The notes: generated by a model not told the origin, from the sequence alone. Shown: positions 33,183 through 41,087, numbered from the stretch's first letter. The stretch: DNA of 64,000 nucleotides from Pseudarthrobacter polychromogenes (GCF_014644495.1 NZ_BMKU01000013.1:1-64000), one strand, 5' to 3'. Numbers and translations: made by a program.

Positions 33183-33240
33183 GTCGTGTGCCGGAGGGGT
33201 TTGTTGCCATCCGCAGCTGCGGACGTAACGAATAACCGGC

Positions 33241-33420
33241 ATGAACTACTACACCCCGGCGGCGCAGGACCGGGCCCGGGACGCCGCATCTGATGCCATC
33301 GAGAAAGTGCTCAACGGCATGTCCGAACCGTTGAGCCGGCATGCCCTGAACGCCCGCTGGAAACGGGCCTGCGAAGCCATGGACAGGTTCCTGGAAGCGC
33401 AGGACACGGGCGAGGAATAG
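33241..33420 (+). CDS. Small hypothetical protein (59 aa)
   Basis: Open frame starting MNYYTPAAQDRARDAASDAI and ending RFLEAQDTGEE. It looks alpha-helical and amphipathic (SEPLSRHALNARWKRACEAMD). Third-position GC is as high as in known genes, but the ribosome site is weak. It lies between the alcohol dehydrogenase and the convergent nitronate monooxygenase gene. Function unknown. Confidence 0.5.
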   Translation: MNYYTPAAQDRARDAASDAIEKVLNGMSEPLSRHALNARWKRACEAMDRFLEAQDTGEE

Positions 33421-33443
33421 GCCAAGCCTAAAACTCTCCCGGG

Positions 33444-34481
33444 CTACGGCGTAAGGGAAGCCAGGATGGCCGAGGCGGGACCCGCCGTCGTCCGGTTGAA
33501 ACCGGTTCCGGCCCACAGGTTCAGCCAGTCCGCGTCCCCGGCAGCTGCTGCTGCTGCGCGCAGGGGAGTGGTGAGGTGGTGGATCTCCGGGTAGCCGTCG
33601 GGGGCCTCGCCATCGTGGCGGCGCATGAATTCGTTGTACAGTCCGCGGGCGTTCCGCCCCGAAAAGGCCCGGGTGACCGCTGTGGAGGTGAAGCGCCCCG
33701 AGGACAGGGCCAGCCGGTGGGCTGCCTTGGTGCCGGCCTCGTCCGCGCGGAGGAACGCCGTGCCCGCCTGGACAGCCAAAGCTCCGCGGGAGAGGGCAGC
33801 CTGGACATCGGCGCCCGTGGCGATACCGCCGGCCGCTATCAGCGGCACTCCGAGGTCCGCCAGTTCTTCAAGCAGGCCGTGCAGGGACTCACCTTCCGGG
33901 CGTCGCGCTGTGTCAAAGGCGCCGCGGTGCCCTCCCGCTTCCGGTCCCTGGACGCACAGCACGTCAACGCCTGCTTCCAGGGCGCGCACGGCTTCAGGCC
34001 GCGACGTTACCGTCCCGATAACGCAGGAGCCCCGTTGCTGCAGCGCGGAGATGACGGCGGGTTCCGGCACATCGAAGGTGAAGGAAACCGCCTCGGGGAC
34101 ATGCTCCAGCAGGACCTCGATCTTGTTGTCCCAGTCGTCGTCGTCATGGCGCGGATCCCCCAGGGTGACGCCAAAACGCTCTGCGTCCGGAGCCAGGGAC
34201 AGGGCGTACTGTTCCAGCGCCCCGGGGCTGATGGCCGAGGGCTGCGGGACGAAGACATTGACGCCGAGAGGGGCTCCGGTCAGCCGCCGCGTTGCCTCGA
34301 TCTCCGCCTTCACCGCAGCTGCGGCCTTGTACCCGGCGGCCAGGAATCCCAGTCCTCCCCGGGAGCTCACCGCCGCTGCCAGCTCCGGCGTGGACGGCCC
34401 GCCCGCCATCGGCGCCTGGATCACCGGCAACGGCAGGGAGGCGATGTCAAAACGGGCGTTGCCGCCGGAGGGTGCATCCAA
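33444..34481 (-). CDS. Nitronate monooxygenase / NAD(P)H-dependent flavin oxidoreductase
   Basis: 345-residue TIM-barrel flavoprotein. LPVIQAPMAGGPSTPELAAAVSSRGGLGFLAAGY opens the barrel. FTFDVPEPAV and the FMN-binding CVQGPEAGGHRGAF, PLIAAGGIATGADVQAAL and GALAVQAGTAFLRADEAG are class I NMO/FabK-like features. It oxidises alkyl nitronates such as propionate-3-nitronate, giving detoxification (family knowledge). Directly upstream on the same strand is a membrane protein gene with a 29-base gap. Confidence 0.92.
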   Translation of the reverse strand: MDAPSGGNARFDIASLPLPVIQAPMAGGPSTPELAAAVSSRGGLGFLAAGYKAAAAVKAEIEATRRLTGAPLGVNVFVPQPSAISPGALEQYALSLAPDAERFGVTLGDPRHDDDDWDNKIEVLLEHVPEAVSFTFDVPEPAVISALQQRGSCVIGTVTSRPEAVRALEAGVDVLCVQGPEAGGHRGAFDTARRPEGESLHGLLEELADLGVPLIAAGGIATGADVQAALSRGALAVQAGTAFLRADEAGTKAAHRLALSSGRFTSTAVTRAFSGRNARGLYNEFMRRHDGEAPDGYPEIHHLTTPLRAAAAAAGDADWLNLWAGTGFNRTTAGPASAILASLTP

Positions 34482-34510
34482 GATGGTGGTTCGCTTTCAG
34501 GCTGCGGGTA

Positions 34511-35386
34511 TTAGTAAATGAAGATGTCGATCCACTCGCGGTTGTGGGCATGGATCAGGACCAGGAACAGCACGAAGTCGAACAGCAGGTGGACGCTGAC
34601 AATGTAGGACAGCGACTTGGTCACCGTAAACAGCCGGGCCTGCAGCAGGGCGAAGGGGAAGATGAAGAAGGGCGCCCAGGAATGGAAGCCGAGCTCCCAC
34701 AGGAAGGACGTGAACAGGACCGCCTGCAGCAGGTTGGCCTGCCAGTCCGGCAGGTGGCGGCGCAGCAGCGTGAACGCGGTGCAGATGAAGAAGAGCTCGT
34801 CCCAGATGCCCAGCACGTTGGTGCCGAGGAAGAGCCGTGCGATGCCGTCCGGGTCGCTGACAGCCGGCCAGTTGGTGTAGACGCCGGTCCGGATCATGTA
34901 CACCGGCATCAGCGCATACCCGATCACCAGGACGGCAGGCAGGTACCACTTTTCGGCGCGCGTCCACGGCTGCCCCGTCCTGATGGGGAAGCGGATGGCG
35001 TGGTCCTTGGTGACGAACCTTGAGACCGAATAGGGAATCCCGACGGCGAGGATCATGGCGGTTCCCATGACCAGCATGTGCTCGGTGCTGATGTCCGTGG
35101 TGATGGGGACCAGGCTCATGGCCGTCAGGCCCACGGCGATGAGGGCGAGGTCGATCAGGAGGCGCCTGCTGATGAAACCGGCCAGGACCAGCGCGGCGGC
35201 CAGGAGGAGGAAGCCGGAGAGGCGGTCTTCCCGGGCAAACAGCAGGAAGCCCGACGCCGACACAAGGGCCGAGGGGATCAACGACAGCGACGCCGGGCCC
35301 GGCTGTGCTGTGCCTGCCTGGTCTGGGCTCATCTTTGCTGGGCCCGGTGCGGCGGGGTCGGCTTGCGCCCGTGGTTTCTGCCTCAT
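34511..35386 (-). CDS. CPBP-like intramembrane protease family protein (degenerate motif)
   Basis: 291 residues from the ATG at 35386, after a Gln/Pro/Ala-rich N-terminus. About eight membrane segments. The CPBP (Abi) pattern is recognisable but imperfect: the EExxxR motif reads DELFFI, then SFLWELGFHSW (FxxxH-like), then VHLLFDF (HxxxD). The missing Arg and first Glu make protease activity uncertain. It may be a transport or maturation partner. Co-directional with the nitronate monooxygenase gene. Confidence 0.72.
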   Translation of the reverse strand: MRQKPRAQADPAAPGPAKMSPDQAGTAQPGPASLSLIPSALVSASGFLLFAREDRLSGFLLLAAALVLAGFISRRLLIDLALIAVGLTAMSLVPITTDISTEHMLVMGTAMILAVGIPYSVSRFVTKDHAIRFPIRTGQPWTRAEKWYLPAVLVIGYALMPVYMIRTGVYTNWPAVSDPDGIARLFLGTNVLGIWDELFFICTAFTLLRRHLPDWQANLLQAVLFTSFLWELGFHSWAPFFIFPFALLQARLFTVTKSLSYIVSVHLLFDFVLFLVLIHAHNREWIDIFIY

Positions 35387-35480
35387 GGTTACCTTTGATG
35401 CTCGGACGGCGCTTCCGCTTGGATTCCACACATTTTACTTGCCGCGTGCCGGGCCGGGACAAGGACGCCCTGCCGCGCTT

Positions 35481-35530
35481 AAAGGCAAGCGGACGACGCC
35501 GGGGAGTGCCGGCGTCGTCCGCTTGCCTTT
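35481..35530. terminator. Perfect 22-bp-arm hairpin, GACGACG family
   Basis: Arms 35481-35502 and 35509-35530 (AAAGGCAAGCGGACGACGCC plus GG and its complement), loop GGAGTG. The AAAGG/CCTTT ends give a T-rich 3' edge on either strand. Located between the CPBP-like gene promoter side and the small minus-strand gene at 35544. Related to the 4721 and 39709 hairpins. Confidence 0.8.
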
Positions 35531-35543
35531 CAGGGGTGGCCGC

Positions 35544-35741
35544 TTAGGCGGAGACCAGTGCCTTGCCTTCGCCGCGCAGGCTCAGGGTGAAGGTGTTGGG
35601 CCCGCTGCACGTCACGGCGACGCGGCAGGTGGTGGTGTTGTGCCGCGCGGAAAGCTCGCTGACAGCGGAGTCAAGGGTGTGGTGCAGGGCGGACCGGTCC
35701 CAGATTTTCAGGGTCACGGAGTCAGTGGCATCGAACGTCAT
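35544..35741 (-). CDS. Small hypothetical protein (65 aa)
   Basis: 65 residues: MTFDATDSVTLKIWDRSALH at the start, a helix HTLDSAVSELSARHN, and a beta-rich C-terminus TCRVAVTCSGPNTFTLSLRG. Looks like a small alpha/beta soluble protein. It is preceded by GGAAGT and followed directly by a strong hairpin, so it is a monocistronic unit. Family not recognised. Confidence 0.65.
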   Translation of the reverse strand: MTFDATDSVTLKIWDRSALHHTLDSAVSELSARHNTTTCRVAVTCSGPNTFTLSLRGEGKALVSA

Positions 35742-36040
35742 TATTCAACTTCCATTTCTTGCGGTGGGCGGCCTGGAATCTTCATTGACCAGGCCGTGGC
35801 CTCGTCTATGAGGCGGTACTGCATGGGAAAGCGCGTTCCCGTACTTCCATGGTGCAGGTTGCCGAAGGGGTTGGCAACCGGATTTGGCCGGATGTGACCA
35901 AGCACACCGGCCCTCGGCAGTCACTCCTTCGCCGGGAGATCAAGCCTGCCGATGCCTTTCCATAGTGCCCAGCGGCAGGGGCCAGCCTCAAGAATGTTGC
36001 GCGTGAGTCTCATCACGTCCCACCTCTGCGGGACCTGTGG
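35742..36040. other. Intergenic region with no convincing gene
   Basis: 299 bases. It contains a small inverted repeat GGTTGCC-N9-GGCAACC near 35865 and a possible 30-residue minus-strand frame at 35921-36013 (starting MRLTRNILEAGPCRW). That frame has no clear ribosome site, so I do not call it a gene. It probably carries the promoter of the 35544-35741 gene at its left end. Confidence 0.4.
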
Positions 36041-36292
36041 TCACAGTGTGTCCTCTTCCGTCATTTCCGTCATCGCCGTGGCGATCAGGTTCACCTGCGC
36101 GGCCGGTATGTCCAAAGCCTCGTGGAGATAGGCATCGAGGGATACCTCATCGATGTCGCCGCCGATTCCGTAGTAGTAGATCCACAGCTTGTCCAGCGGC
36201 AGTTCCGTGTCCCGGAAGCGCCGGGCAGTTCCCTTGCGTTCTTCGGCGGCCCGGTCCGGCTGCTCGGGCCCGTCGGCCCCAAGGGGATGCAT
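36041..36292 (-). CDS. Small hypothetical protein (83 aa)
   Basis: 83 residues. The N-terminal third is charged (GPEQPDRAAEERKGTARRF). The C-terminal part, ELPLDKLWIYYYGIGGDIDEVSLDAYLHEAL and QVNLIATAMTEM, is well folded-looking with an aromatic YYYGIGG motif that I associate with small actinobacterial proteins of unknown function. The real start may be internal. No membrane segment. Confidence 0.65.
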   Translation of the reverse strand: MHPLGADGPEQPDRAAEERKGTARRFRDTELPLDKLWIYYYGIGGDIDEVSLDAYLHEALDIPAAQVNLIATAMTEMTEEDTL

Positions 36293-36626
36293 CCTTACCC
36301 TCCGTCGCTGTTGGGTGCGGGGAGCCCGGCTCCTTGCGCGATGTCATGGGCGATCGCTTGGATTTTGCGGCGGCCGCTGCCCTGTTTGCCGCATGGCCCG
36401 GGAACGTCACCAGATGTCCGCTGTCCAGAAATCTCCTACTGCCGACATTACGCCGGTCCGTTAACGATGCATATGCCGGAGCCGCCCAGGTTGCTAGACC
36501 GGTTCTGCTTGCCAGCATTACGGTCTGCGCTGCTGACCATCCGCTGCCCAACCCCCAGCCCAACCCTCAGCCCAACCCTCAGCCCAACCCTCAGCCCAAC
36601 AAGGGGCGGGGCCGTAAGATGGGCCC
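36293..36626. other. Non-coding stretch upstream of GAF-ANTAR gene
   Basis: 334 bases between divergent genes. Frames here show no consistent codon bias. The right end holds the 12-bp tandem repeat at 36547-36600; the rest presumably contains promoters for the two flanking genes. I see no RNA gene. Confidence 0.4.
36547..36600. repeat. 12-bp tandem repeat, 4.5 copies
   Basis: Unit CCCAACCCTCAG, repeated at 36547, 36559, 36571, 36583 and a final CCCAAC at 36595. The first copy has one substitution (CCCAACCCCCAG). The array ends 26 bases before the start of the GAF-ANTAR gene, so it is probably in its promoter or 5' leader and could vary in length. Confidence 0.9.
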
Positions 36627-37361
36627 ATGTCGAGTTCACCGGAGAAAGAACCCCTTGAAGAGCTCCAGAGCATTCTGGTGGGCGCGGAAAACGTTGTTGA
36701 GTTCCTCACCGGGCTAGCCGGGCTTGCCGCTGCATCGGTTTCCGAAGCGGCGGGTGACCACATTGAGTGTGCAGTCACGCTCAAACTACGGCGCAAGCCC
36801 ACCACTGTTGCCGGCAGCAGCCAGCGCGCGGTGGAACTGGACCAGGTTGAGCAGGCCGTAGGTGATGGTCCCTGCATCAAAGCGCTGCGGGAGATGTCCC
36901 CGGTGATCATTGACGACGTCTCGCTGGACCCCCGGTGGCCGGAGCTGAGCCGAAAGCTGTTGGAGGCAAACATCCACAGTTCCCTCGGGGTGCCCCTGGA
37001 GATCAGCAGCGAAGCCAGTGTTGCCTTGAATTTCTTTGCGTCCAAGCCGGGCATGTTCACCGCAAGTGTCTATGAGAAGGCCCTGGGCTTCGCTGCAGCC
37101 GCCCACAACACGCTTCATCTCTCTGTCCGCCTCGACACAGCGCAAAGCCGGGCGGAGAACCTGGAAGCTGCCATGCAGAGCCGGACCGCCATCAACCTGG
37201 CCTGCGGCGTCATCATGGCCCAGAACAGGTGCTCCCAGGCGGAAGCGATGGACATCCTGACCAAAGTGTCCAGCAACCGCAACCAGAAGCTGCGGGACGT
37301 CGCCGCGGAGCTGATTGAACAACTGACCGGCGACAGGGTCAAGACGCACTTCGACGCATAA
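36627..37361 (+). CDS. GAF-ANTAR regulator, paralogue 1
   Basis: 244 residues: a GAF-type sensor domain (about 25-160, with AVTLKLRRKPTTVAGSS, GDGPCIKALREMSPVIIDD and SSLGVPLEIS) followed by a linker helix and a C-terminal ANTAR RNA-binding domain (about 180-238). The latter reads QSRTAINLACGVIMAQNRCSQ then AEAMDILTKVSSNRNQKLRDVA. ANTAR domains promote transcription antitermination at twin hairpins. A close paralogue with the same layout is at 61366-62109. Its RNA target is unknown. Confidence 0.92.
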   Translation: MSSSPEKEPLEELQSILVGAENVVEFLTGLAGLAAASVSEAAGDHIECAVTLKLRRKPTTVAGSSQRAVELDQVEQAVGDGPCIKALREMSPVIIDDVSLDPRWPELSRKLLEANIHSSLGVPLEISSEASVALNFFASKPGMFTASVYEKALGFAAAAHNTLHLSVRLDTAQSRAENLEAAMQSRTAINLACGVIMAQNRCSQAEAMDILTKVSSNRNQKLRDVAAELIEQLTGDRVKTHFDA

Positions 37362-37369
37362 AGAACCCG

Positions 37370-37954
37370 ATGGCTGCCCATCGCCTCGGCGCTGCTGTCC
37401 GCCTGTGCCTGCTCCTCGCGGCGGCAGCCATCGTGGGCGGTATGTTTGGTTTCCTGCTGGTGTGGGGTCCGTTGGTGGTTCCCGGATGGGCTCTTGGCGC
37501 CTCGCTGCTCGTACTTTCGCTCGCCCTCGCAGTCGTTCGCGCATTTCTGCTCCGCCGGAACGCTGCATCGGGCGAGCAAAGGTCTGCCCGCAGGCGTTCC
37601 CCGCTGTGGGTGGGCATTGCAACGGTGGCCGGAGTTTGCAGCGTCATCGGTGGGGTAGGTGACCTTGGTGCTACCTACACCGTCCTGCGTCCCCCGGGCC
37701 CCGGTTTCTGCCAGGCCGCAGTGAGAGAGCATTCGTTCCTGTTTGCCGGTGGCGGTGAGTTGTACGCAGTGGGCCTTGGTGGCTTTGGCAGGCCCGTCAG
37801 TTCTTGGACCGCCGATGATGGATACCAGCCCATTGCGTCCGGCTCCTACGACTTCACGTGGGAAGCCGAAGGTGCGCTTCTGACCGTGCACGGTGGCATC
37901 GACCCCGTTTGGCCGGCCTTGCACGACTTTGACTGCCCTGCACGCGGCAGCTGA
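37370..37954 (+). CDS. Hypothetical membrane protein
   Basis: 194 residues, 8 bases after the GAF-ANTAR stop and possibly co-transcribed. Three hydrophobic segments: about 12-34, 39-60 and 80-98, with a basic loop RRNAASGEQRSARRRS between the second and third. These are followed by an extracytoplasmic C-terminus with two cysteines (GFCQAAVREHSF and HDFDCPARGS) that could pair. Family not recognised. Confidence 0.7.
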   Translation: MAAHRLGAAVRLCLLLAAAAIVGGMFGFLLVWGPLVVPGWALGASLLVLSLALAVVRAFLLRRNAASGEQRSARRRSPLWVGIATVAGVCSVIGGVGDLGATYTVLRPPGPGFCQAAVREHSFLFAGGGELYAVGLGGFGRPVSSWTADDGYQPIASGSYDFTWEAEGALLTVHGGIDPVWPALHDFDCPARGS

Positions 37955-38010
37955 GTGTTCCGGGCCTGTTGTGGCTACAGAACTGCCCCGCAAGAGGCTG
38001 TGATTTACCC

Positions 38011-38739
38011 TCAGTCCGCCCGAAGCACGGAGACGCTGCAGGCCGTGCCGGCCCAGCGGATGTCCCAGCAGTTGCCGTGGCCCAGTACCTCGAAGCTGTC
38101 GTCGTCTGCCGCTGCCAGCACCAGGGCGGTGTTCTCGTCCACGGCCACGGCCCTCTCCACCAGTCCTGCAGCCACGGCTCCCAGCGCGCGGCTGAGCGTG
38201 CCGGCCTGGGCGGCGTGGACATCGACCGCGAACGGGGCCAGGCCCAGGCCGTCCCGGATTTCGAGATCGGCCAGGCCCTCCGAGCATTCTTCGCCGCAGA
38301 CCTCAATGCCGCGGCTCCGGTAGCCGCCCACCAGCGCCCTGCGGGGAGCGATCATGGCACCGGCGGAAAAGCCGAGGTAGGGCACGCCGCCGGCCACGGC
38401 CCGGGAAATGGCGGTTGCCGACGCGGCGAGTCCTTCCCAGTACGCCGGCGTCAGTCCACCGCCCACCACCAGCCCGTCGACGCCGTCGAACACCGAAGGG
38501 TTGGCAGGCGCGCCCGCACCCAGCAGGACCGGCACCACCTCAATCGGAATCCGTGCGAGCAGCGGATCAACATAGGCCGGGAGGAGGCTTTCCGGGTTCT
38601 CGCCGCGGTCATGAACTACCACCGCCACCCGCACGGGCGCCTTCTGGCGGGCACGCTGGCTGACGGCCTGGGCGAAACGGTCAAAGACTTCCGGAAAGGC
38701 CAGATGGTCCGGCCCGGCGCCGGCAAGGAAGATGCTCAT
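38011..38739 (-). CDS. Type 1 glutamine amidotransferase-like / peptidase S51-type protein
   Basis: 242 residues from MSIFLAGAGPDH at 38739; the frame is open far upstream, overlapping the ArsR gene on the other strand, and is not credible there. The class I amidotransferase-like fold is evident: VDGLVVGGGLTPAYWEGL, the nucleophile elbow VPYLGFSAGAMIAPRRAL with Ser instead of Cys, and DENTALVLAAADD near the end. The Ser nucleophile and GGGLTP pattern point to the peptidase S51/cyanophycinase-like branch. Confidence 0.82.
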   Translation of the reverse strand: MSIFLAGAGPDHLAFPEVFDRFAQAVSQRARQKAPVRVAVVVHDRGENPESLLPAYVDPLLARIPIEVVPVLLGAGAPANPSVFDGVDGLVVGGGLTPAYWEGLAASATAISRAVAGGVPYLGFSAGAMIAPRRALVGGYRSRGIEVCGEECSEGLADLEIRDGLGLAPFAVDVHAAQAGTLSRALGAVAAGLVERAVAVDENTALVLAAADDDSFEVLGHGNCWDIRWAGTACSVSVLRAD

Positions 38740-38803
38740 GGCCTTCAAGATACCGGCCCCAACGGCCTTTGCGCCGAAGTGGGAACCCCGTTTCCGCAGG
38801 CCA

Positions 38804-38849
38804 TTGACAGCCTGGGCGGGCAGGACTATCGTACAACCAAATGGTTGTA
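38804..38849 (+). promoter_or_regulatory. Promoter and operator overlapping the ArsR start codon
   Basis: TTGACA (38804-38809), 17 bases, TATCGT (38827-38832). The perfect inverted repeat TACAACCA-AA-TGGTTGTA spans 38832-38849 and contains the ATG at 38841. A start point 7-9 bases after the -10 would fall at the A of ATG, so the mRNA is probably leaderless. There is no ribosome site. The palindrome is the expected autorepressor site. Confidence 0.8.
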
Positions 38850-39173
38850 GATCAGCTCCGTGAAGTCGAACTGGACCGCCTGTTCCAGGCGTTCGCAGAT
38901 TCCACCCGACGTGACATCGTGCGCCGCGTGACGGTGGGGGAGTCTTCGGTTTCCGGTCTCGCTGCCCTCTATGCCATGAGCTTCGCCGCAGTCCAGAAGC
39001 ACGTTGCGGTGTTGGAGCGCGCATCCCTGGTGACCAAGGAAAAGCGCGGAAGGGAGCAGATTGTGCGGGGTAACCATGAAGGCCTGCAAAAAGCCCGGCG
39101 GCTGCTCGACGAGTATGAGGCGATCTGGCGGCAGCGCGTCGACCGGATCGCAGACATTCTGGCTGAAGGATAG
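38841..39173 (+). CDS. ArsR-family HTH regulator
   Basis: 110 residues. Winged HTH: LDRLFQAFADSTRRDIVRRVTVGESSVSGLAALYAMSFAAVQKHVAVLERASLVTKEKRGREQIV, the form of metal-independent ArsR proteins that pair with SRPBCC genes. No CxC or other metal ligands are seen. The start codon lies inside its predicted operator. The SRPBCC gene follows after 12 bases, so the two form an autoregulated operon. Confidence 0.94.
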   Translation: MVVDQLREVELDRLFQAFADSTRRDIVRRVTVGESSVSGLAALYAMSFAAVQKHVAVLERASLVTKEKRGREQIVRGNHEGLQKARRLLDEYEAIWRQRVDRIADILAEG

Positions 39174-39185
39174 AAAGGTTACGCA

Positions 39186-39683
39186 ATGCCTGTTATCAGT
39201 TCCACCAAGAATCCCGAGGCCCTCAGCCTCACCCTCGTGGCGGAGTTCGACGCCGGCGTCGAGCGCGTCTGGCAGATCTGGGAAGACCCGCGCCAGCTGG
39301 AGCGCTGGTGGGGTCCGCCCAACTATCCGGCCACGTTTGACCGGTTCGACTTCCAGCCCGGCGGGAAGGCCGACTATTACATGACCACCCCCGAAGGCGA
39401 GAAGCCCCGAGGTTGGTGGAAATTCAGAACCATCGAGCCGCCGCGCAAGCTCGAATTCGATGACGGCTTCGCTGACGAAACCGGAGCGCCCCTGGATGCC
39501 ATGGGCAGTGCCCATGCCGCTGTAGACCTGGAGGACATCGGCGGCCGCACCCGCATGACCATCATGTCCATCTTCGATTCCGAAGAGCAGATGGAAGAGA
39601 TGGTCAAGATGGGCATGGAGGAGGGCATGAAGGAGGCCTTAGGCCAGATCGACGCGATCCTGGCCGAACACGCCAACGCCTGA
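39186..39683 (+). CDS. SRPBCC domain protein (AHSA1-like)
   Basis: 165 residues with the START-like/AHSA1 pattern: LVAEFDAGVERVWQIWEDPRQLERWWGPPNYPATF, FDFQPGGKADYYMTTPEGEK, and the long C-terminal helix MEEMVKMGMEEGMKEALGQID. Such proteins bind hydrophobic ligands; those paired with ArsR regulators are of unknown role. AAGGTT precedes the ATG. Ends just before a perfect 22-bp-arm palindrome. Confidence 0.92.
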   Translation: MPVISSTKNPEALSLTLVAEFDAGVERVWQIWEDPRQLERWWGPPNYPATFDRFDFQPGGKADYYMTTPEGEKPRGWWKFRTIEPPRKLEFDDGFADETGAPLDAMGSAHAAVDLEDIGGRTRMTIMSIFDSEEQMEEMVKMGMEEGMKEALGQIDAILAEHANA

Positions 39684-39708
39684 GCGGCCTCCCGCTCCAC
39701 CAGCGCAA

Positions 39709-39752
39709 CTGAAGCGTACGACGGCGGGACGTCCCGCCGTCGTACGCTTCAG
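39709..39752. terminator. Perfect 44-bp palindrome, GACGACGGCGGG family
   Basis: CTGAAGCGTACGACGGCGGG plus AC (39709-39730) and its exact reverse complement (39731-39752), no spacer. The CAGTCTTT that follows gives a weak T-run. It separates the convergent SRPBCC and thioesterase genes. The arm core ACGACGGCGGGA/GTCCCGCCGTCGT is shared with the 4721 hairpin. Confidence 0.8.
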
Positions 39753-39777
39753 TCTTTCCGGGGCTGGCTGCCAGGCC

Positions 39778-40293
39778 CTACCGGGCCGGGGCCGCGGCGA
39801 ATACCAGGAGTGAACTGGTGGCGGTGGCCAGGAGTTCACCGGCCGGCCCGAGGATGCGCCCCTCGGCGAAGATGACCCGCGACCCTGGTTTGGTCACGGT
39901 CCCCTCGGCCCGCAGCACGCCGTGCTTCAAGGTGATGGGGCGGAGGTAGCTGACGGAGAGGTCGATGGACGTGTAACCGAATCCGGCGGCCAGGGTGCTG
40001 TGCCCCGCGCACCCCACAACGGTGTCCAGCAGCGTGCAGGCCAACCCGCCGTGCACCATGCCCAGCGGGTTGTAGTGCGCTTCGGCCGGCCGGCATTCGA
40101 ATTCCACGCGCCCCGGCTCAACCCCAACAAGGGCCAGGTTCATCAGGGACGCCATGGGCGGCCGCGGAATGGTTCCGTCCCGCATGCCGGAGAGGTAGTC
40201 CAGCCCGGACAGCCGGGACAGGTGCTCAAGGCCCACGCGTGGATCTGTCCAGCTGAACGTTGCCGAGCGCTCCGGTGTTCCGTTGGTATCCAT
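39778..40293 (-). CDS. PaaI-family hotdog thioesterase
   Basis: 171 residues from MDTNGTPERSATFSW at 40293. The hotdog core has the family motif NPLGMVHGGLACTLLDTVVGCA (His-Gly-Gly; catalytic Asp) and LSVSYLRPI, GTVTKPGSRVIFAEGRI. Hydrolyses acyl- or aryl-CoA thioesters, as in phenylacetate or general CoA salvage (family knowledge). Monocistronic, divergent from the DUF1992 gene. Confidence 0.92.
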   Translation of the reverse strand: MDTNGTPERSATFSWTDPRVGLEHLSRLSGLDYLSGMRDGTIPRPPMASLMNLALVGVEPGRVEFECRPAEAHYNPLGMVHGGLACTLLDTVVGCAGHSTLAAGFGYTSIDLSVSYLRPITLKHGVLRAEGTVTKPGSRVIFAEGRILGPAGELLATATSSLLVFAAAPAR

Positions 40294-40454
40294 GGCACTG
40301 CCTCCTCCGTGTGGACCCCGCCTGCCCAGCCTAAACGAAGCGAAGCCGCCCGGCTCCAGCTCCGTGCCGTTGTTCGGGATGGGCGTTGAACCCGGACAAA
40401 GGCTTCTGAATACTGGAAGGAAGGCATTGGCACGAACGTGAGGCGGTGGCGGCA

Positions 40455-41048
40455 ATGGGGAGCGGTGCAGCGGAGTACCGGAAGCGCCTGGAGCGTGCCG
40501 CCGAACTCCGCACCTACCGCGGGGCAGGCATTACCGCGGAGGAAGAAGCGGAGCTGGACGCCCTTGACGAGAAGGAGCGGGAGAAGCGCAAGAAGGTGAG
40601 CGACTCCGCCCGGGCGGAGTACCTTGTCCGCGATGCCATGGCGCAGGGCAAGTTCGACAACCTCAAGTACGCCGGCAAGCCGATTCCCGGGCTGGGGGAG
40701 TCCTACGATCCCGACTGGTGGGTCAAGGGCCTCATCCAGCGGGAAAACATCAGCGGCCTCGGGCCGGCGGTCATCCTGCTCCGGAAGGAGGACGCCGAGC
40801 TTGATGCCAGGCTCGACGCCCAGTACACGGAGCAGCAGGTGCGGGATATCCTGCAGGATTTCAACCGCCGCGTCGTCGACGCCCGGCGCCAGCTGCAGGG
40901 CGGTCCGCCGGTCATCACCAAAACCCGGGACGTTGATGAGGAAGTGGGCCGGTGGCGCCAGCGCCGTGCGGCCCGCCCCGCCGAGCCTCATGCAGAACCG
41001 CAGCCTGCGCGCCCATGGTGGCAACGGCTGTGGAAAGGTGCAACGTAG
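40455..41048 (+). CDS. DUF1992 (DnaJ-homologue subfamily C member 28-like) protein
   Basis: About 197 residues. The DUF1992 core is ARAEYLVRDAMAQGKFDNLKYAGKPIPGL...YDPDWWVKGLIQRENISG, preceded by a charged helical N-terminus (AEEEAELDALDEKEREKRKKV). The tail is Pro/Ala-rich ending RPWWQRLWKG. ATG 40455 is taken as start (GAGG upstream); a GTG at 40446 is also in frame. No J domain is present. Function not established. Confidence 0.85.
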   Translation: MGSGAAEYRKRLERAAELRTYRGAGITAEEEAELDALDEKEREKRKKVSDSARAEYLVRDAMAQGKFDNLKYAGKPIPGLGESYDPDWWVKGLIQRENISGLGPAVILLRKEDAELDARLDAQYTEQQVRDILQDFNRRVVDARRQLQGGPPVITKTRDVDEEVGRWRQRRAARPAEPHAEPQPARPWWQRLWKGAT

Positions 41049-41049
41049 C

Positions 41050-41087
41050 CGGACGTACGACGGCGCTGCGTCCCGCCGTCGTCGTCC
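41050..41087. terminator. Imperfect GACGACGGCG-family hairpin
   Basis: GGACGTACGACGGCG, a short loop and CCCGCCGTCGTCGTCC form an imperfect stem just after the DUF1992 stop and before the convergent GNAT gene end. Clearly related in sequence to the hairpins at 4721, 26566 and 39709 but with mismatches. Confidence 0.5.

Noticed and set aside
33471..33497. Additional GGCGGGACCCGCCGTCGTCCGG hairpin
   Set aside because: It lies inside the coding sequence of the nitronate monooxygenase gene, so the match to the hairpin core is coincidental codon usage.
35921..36013. 30-residue minus-strand frame MRLTRNILEAGPCRW...
   Set aside because: No clear ribosome site or conserved pattern; kept only as a remark in the gap description.
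38011..39186. Long start for the peptidase S51-like gene
   Set aside because: The extra 149 residues run through the ArsR gene and its promoter; the ATG at 38739 begins the recognisable domain.
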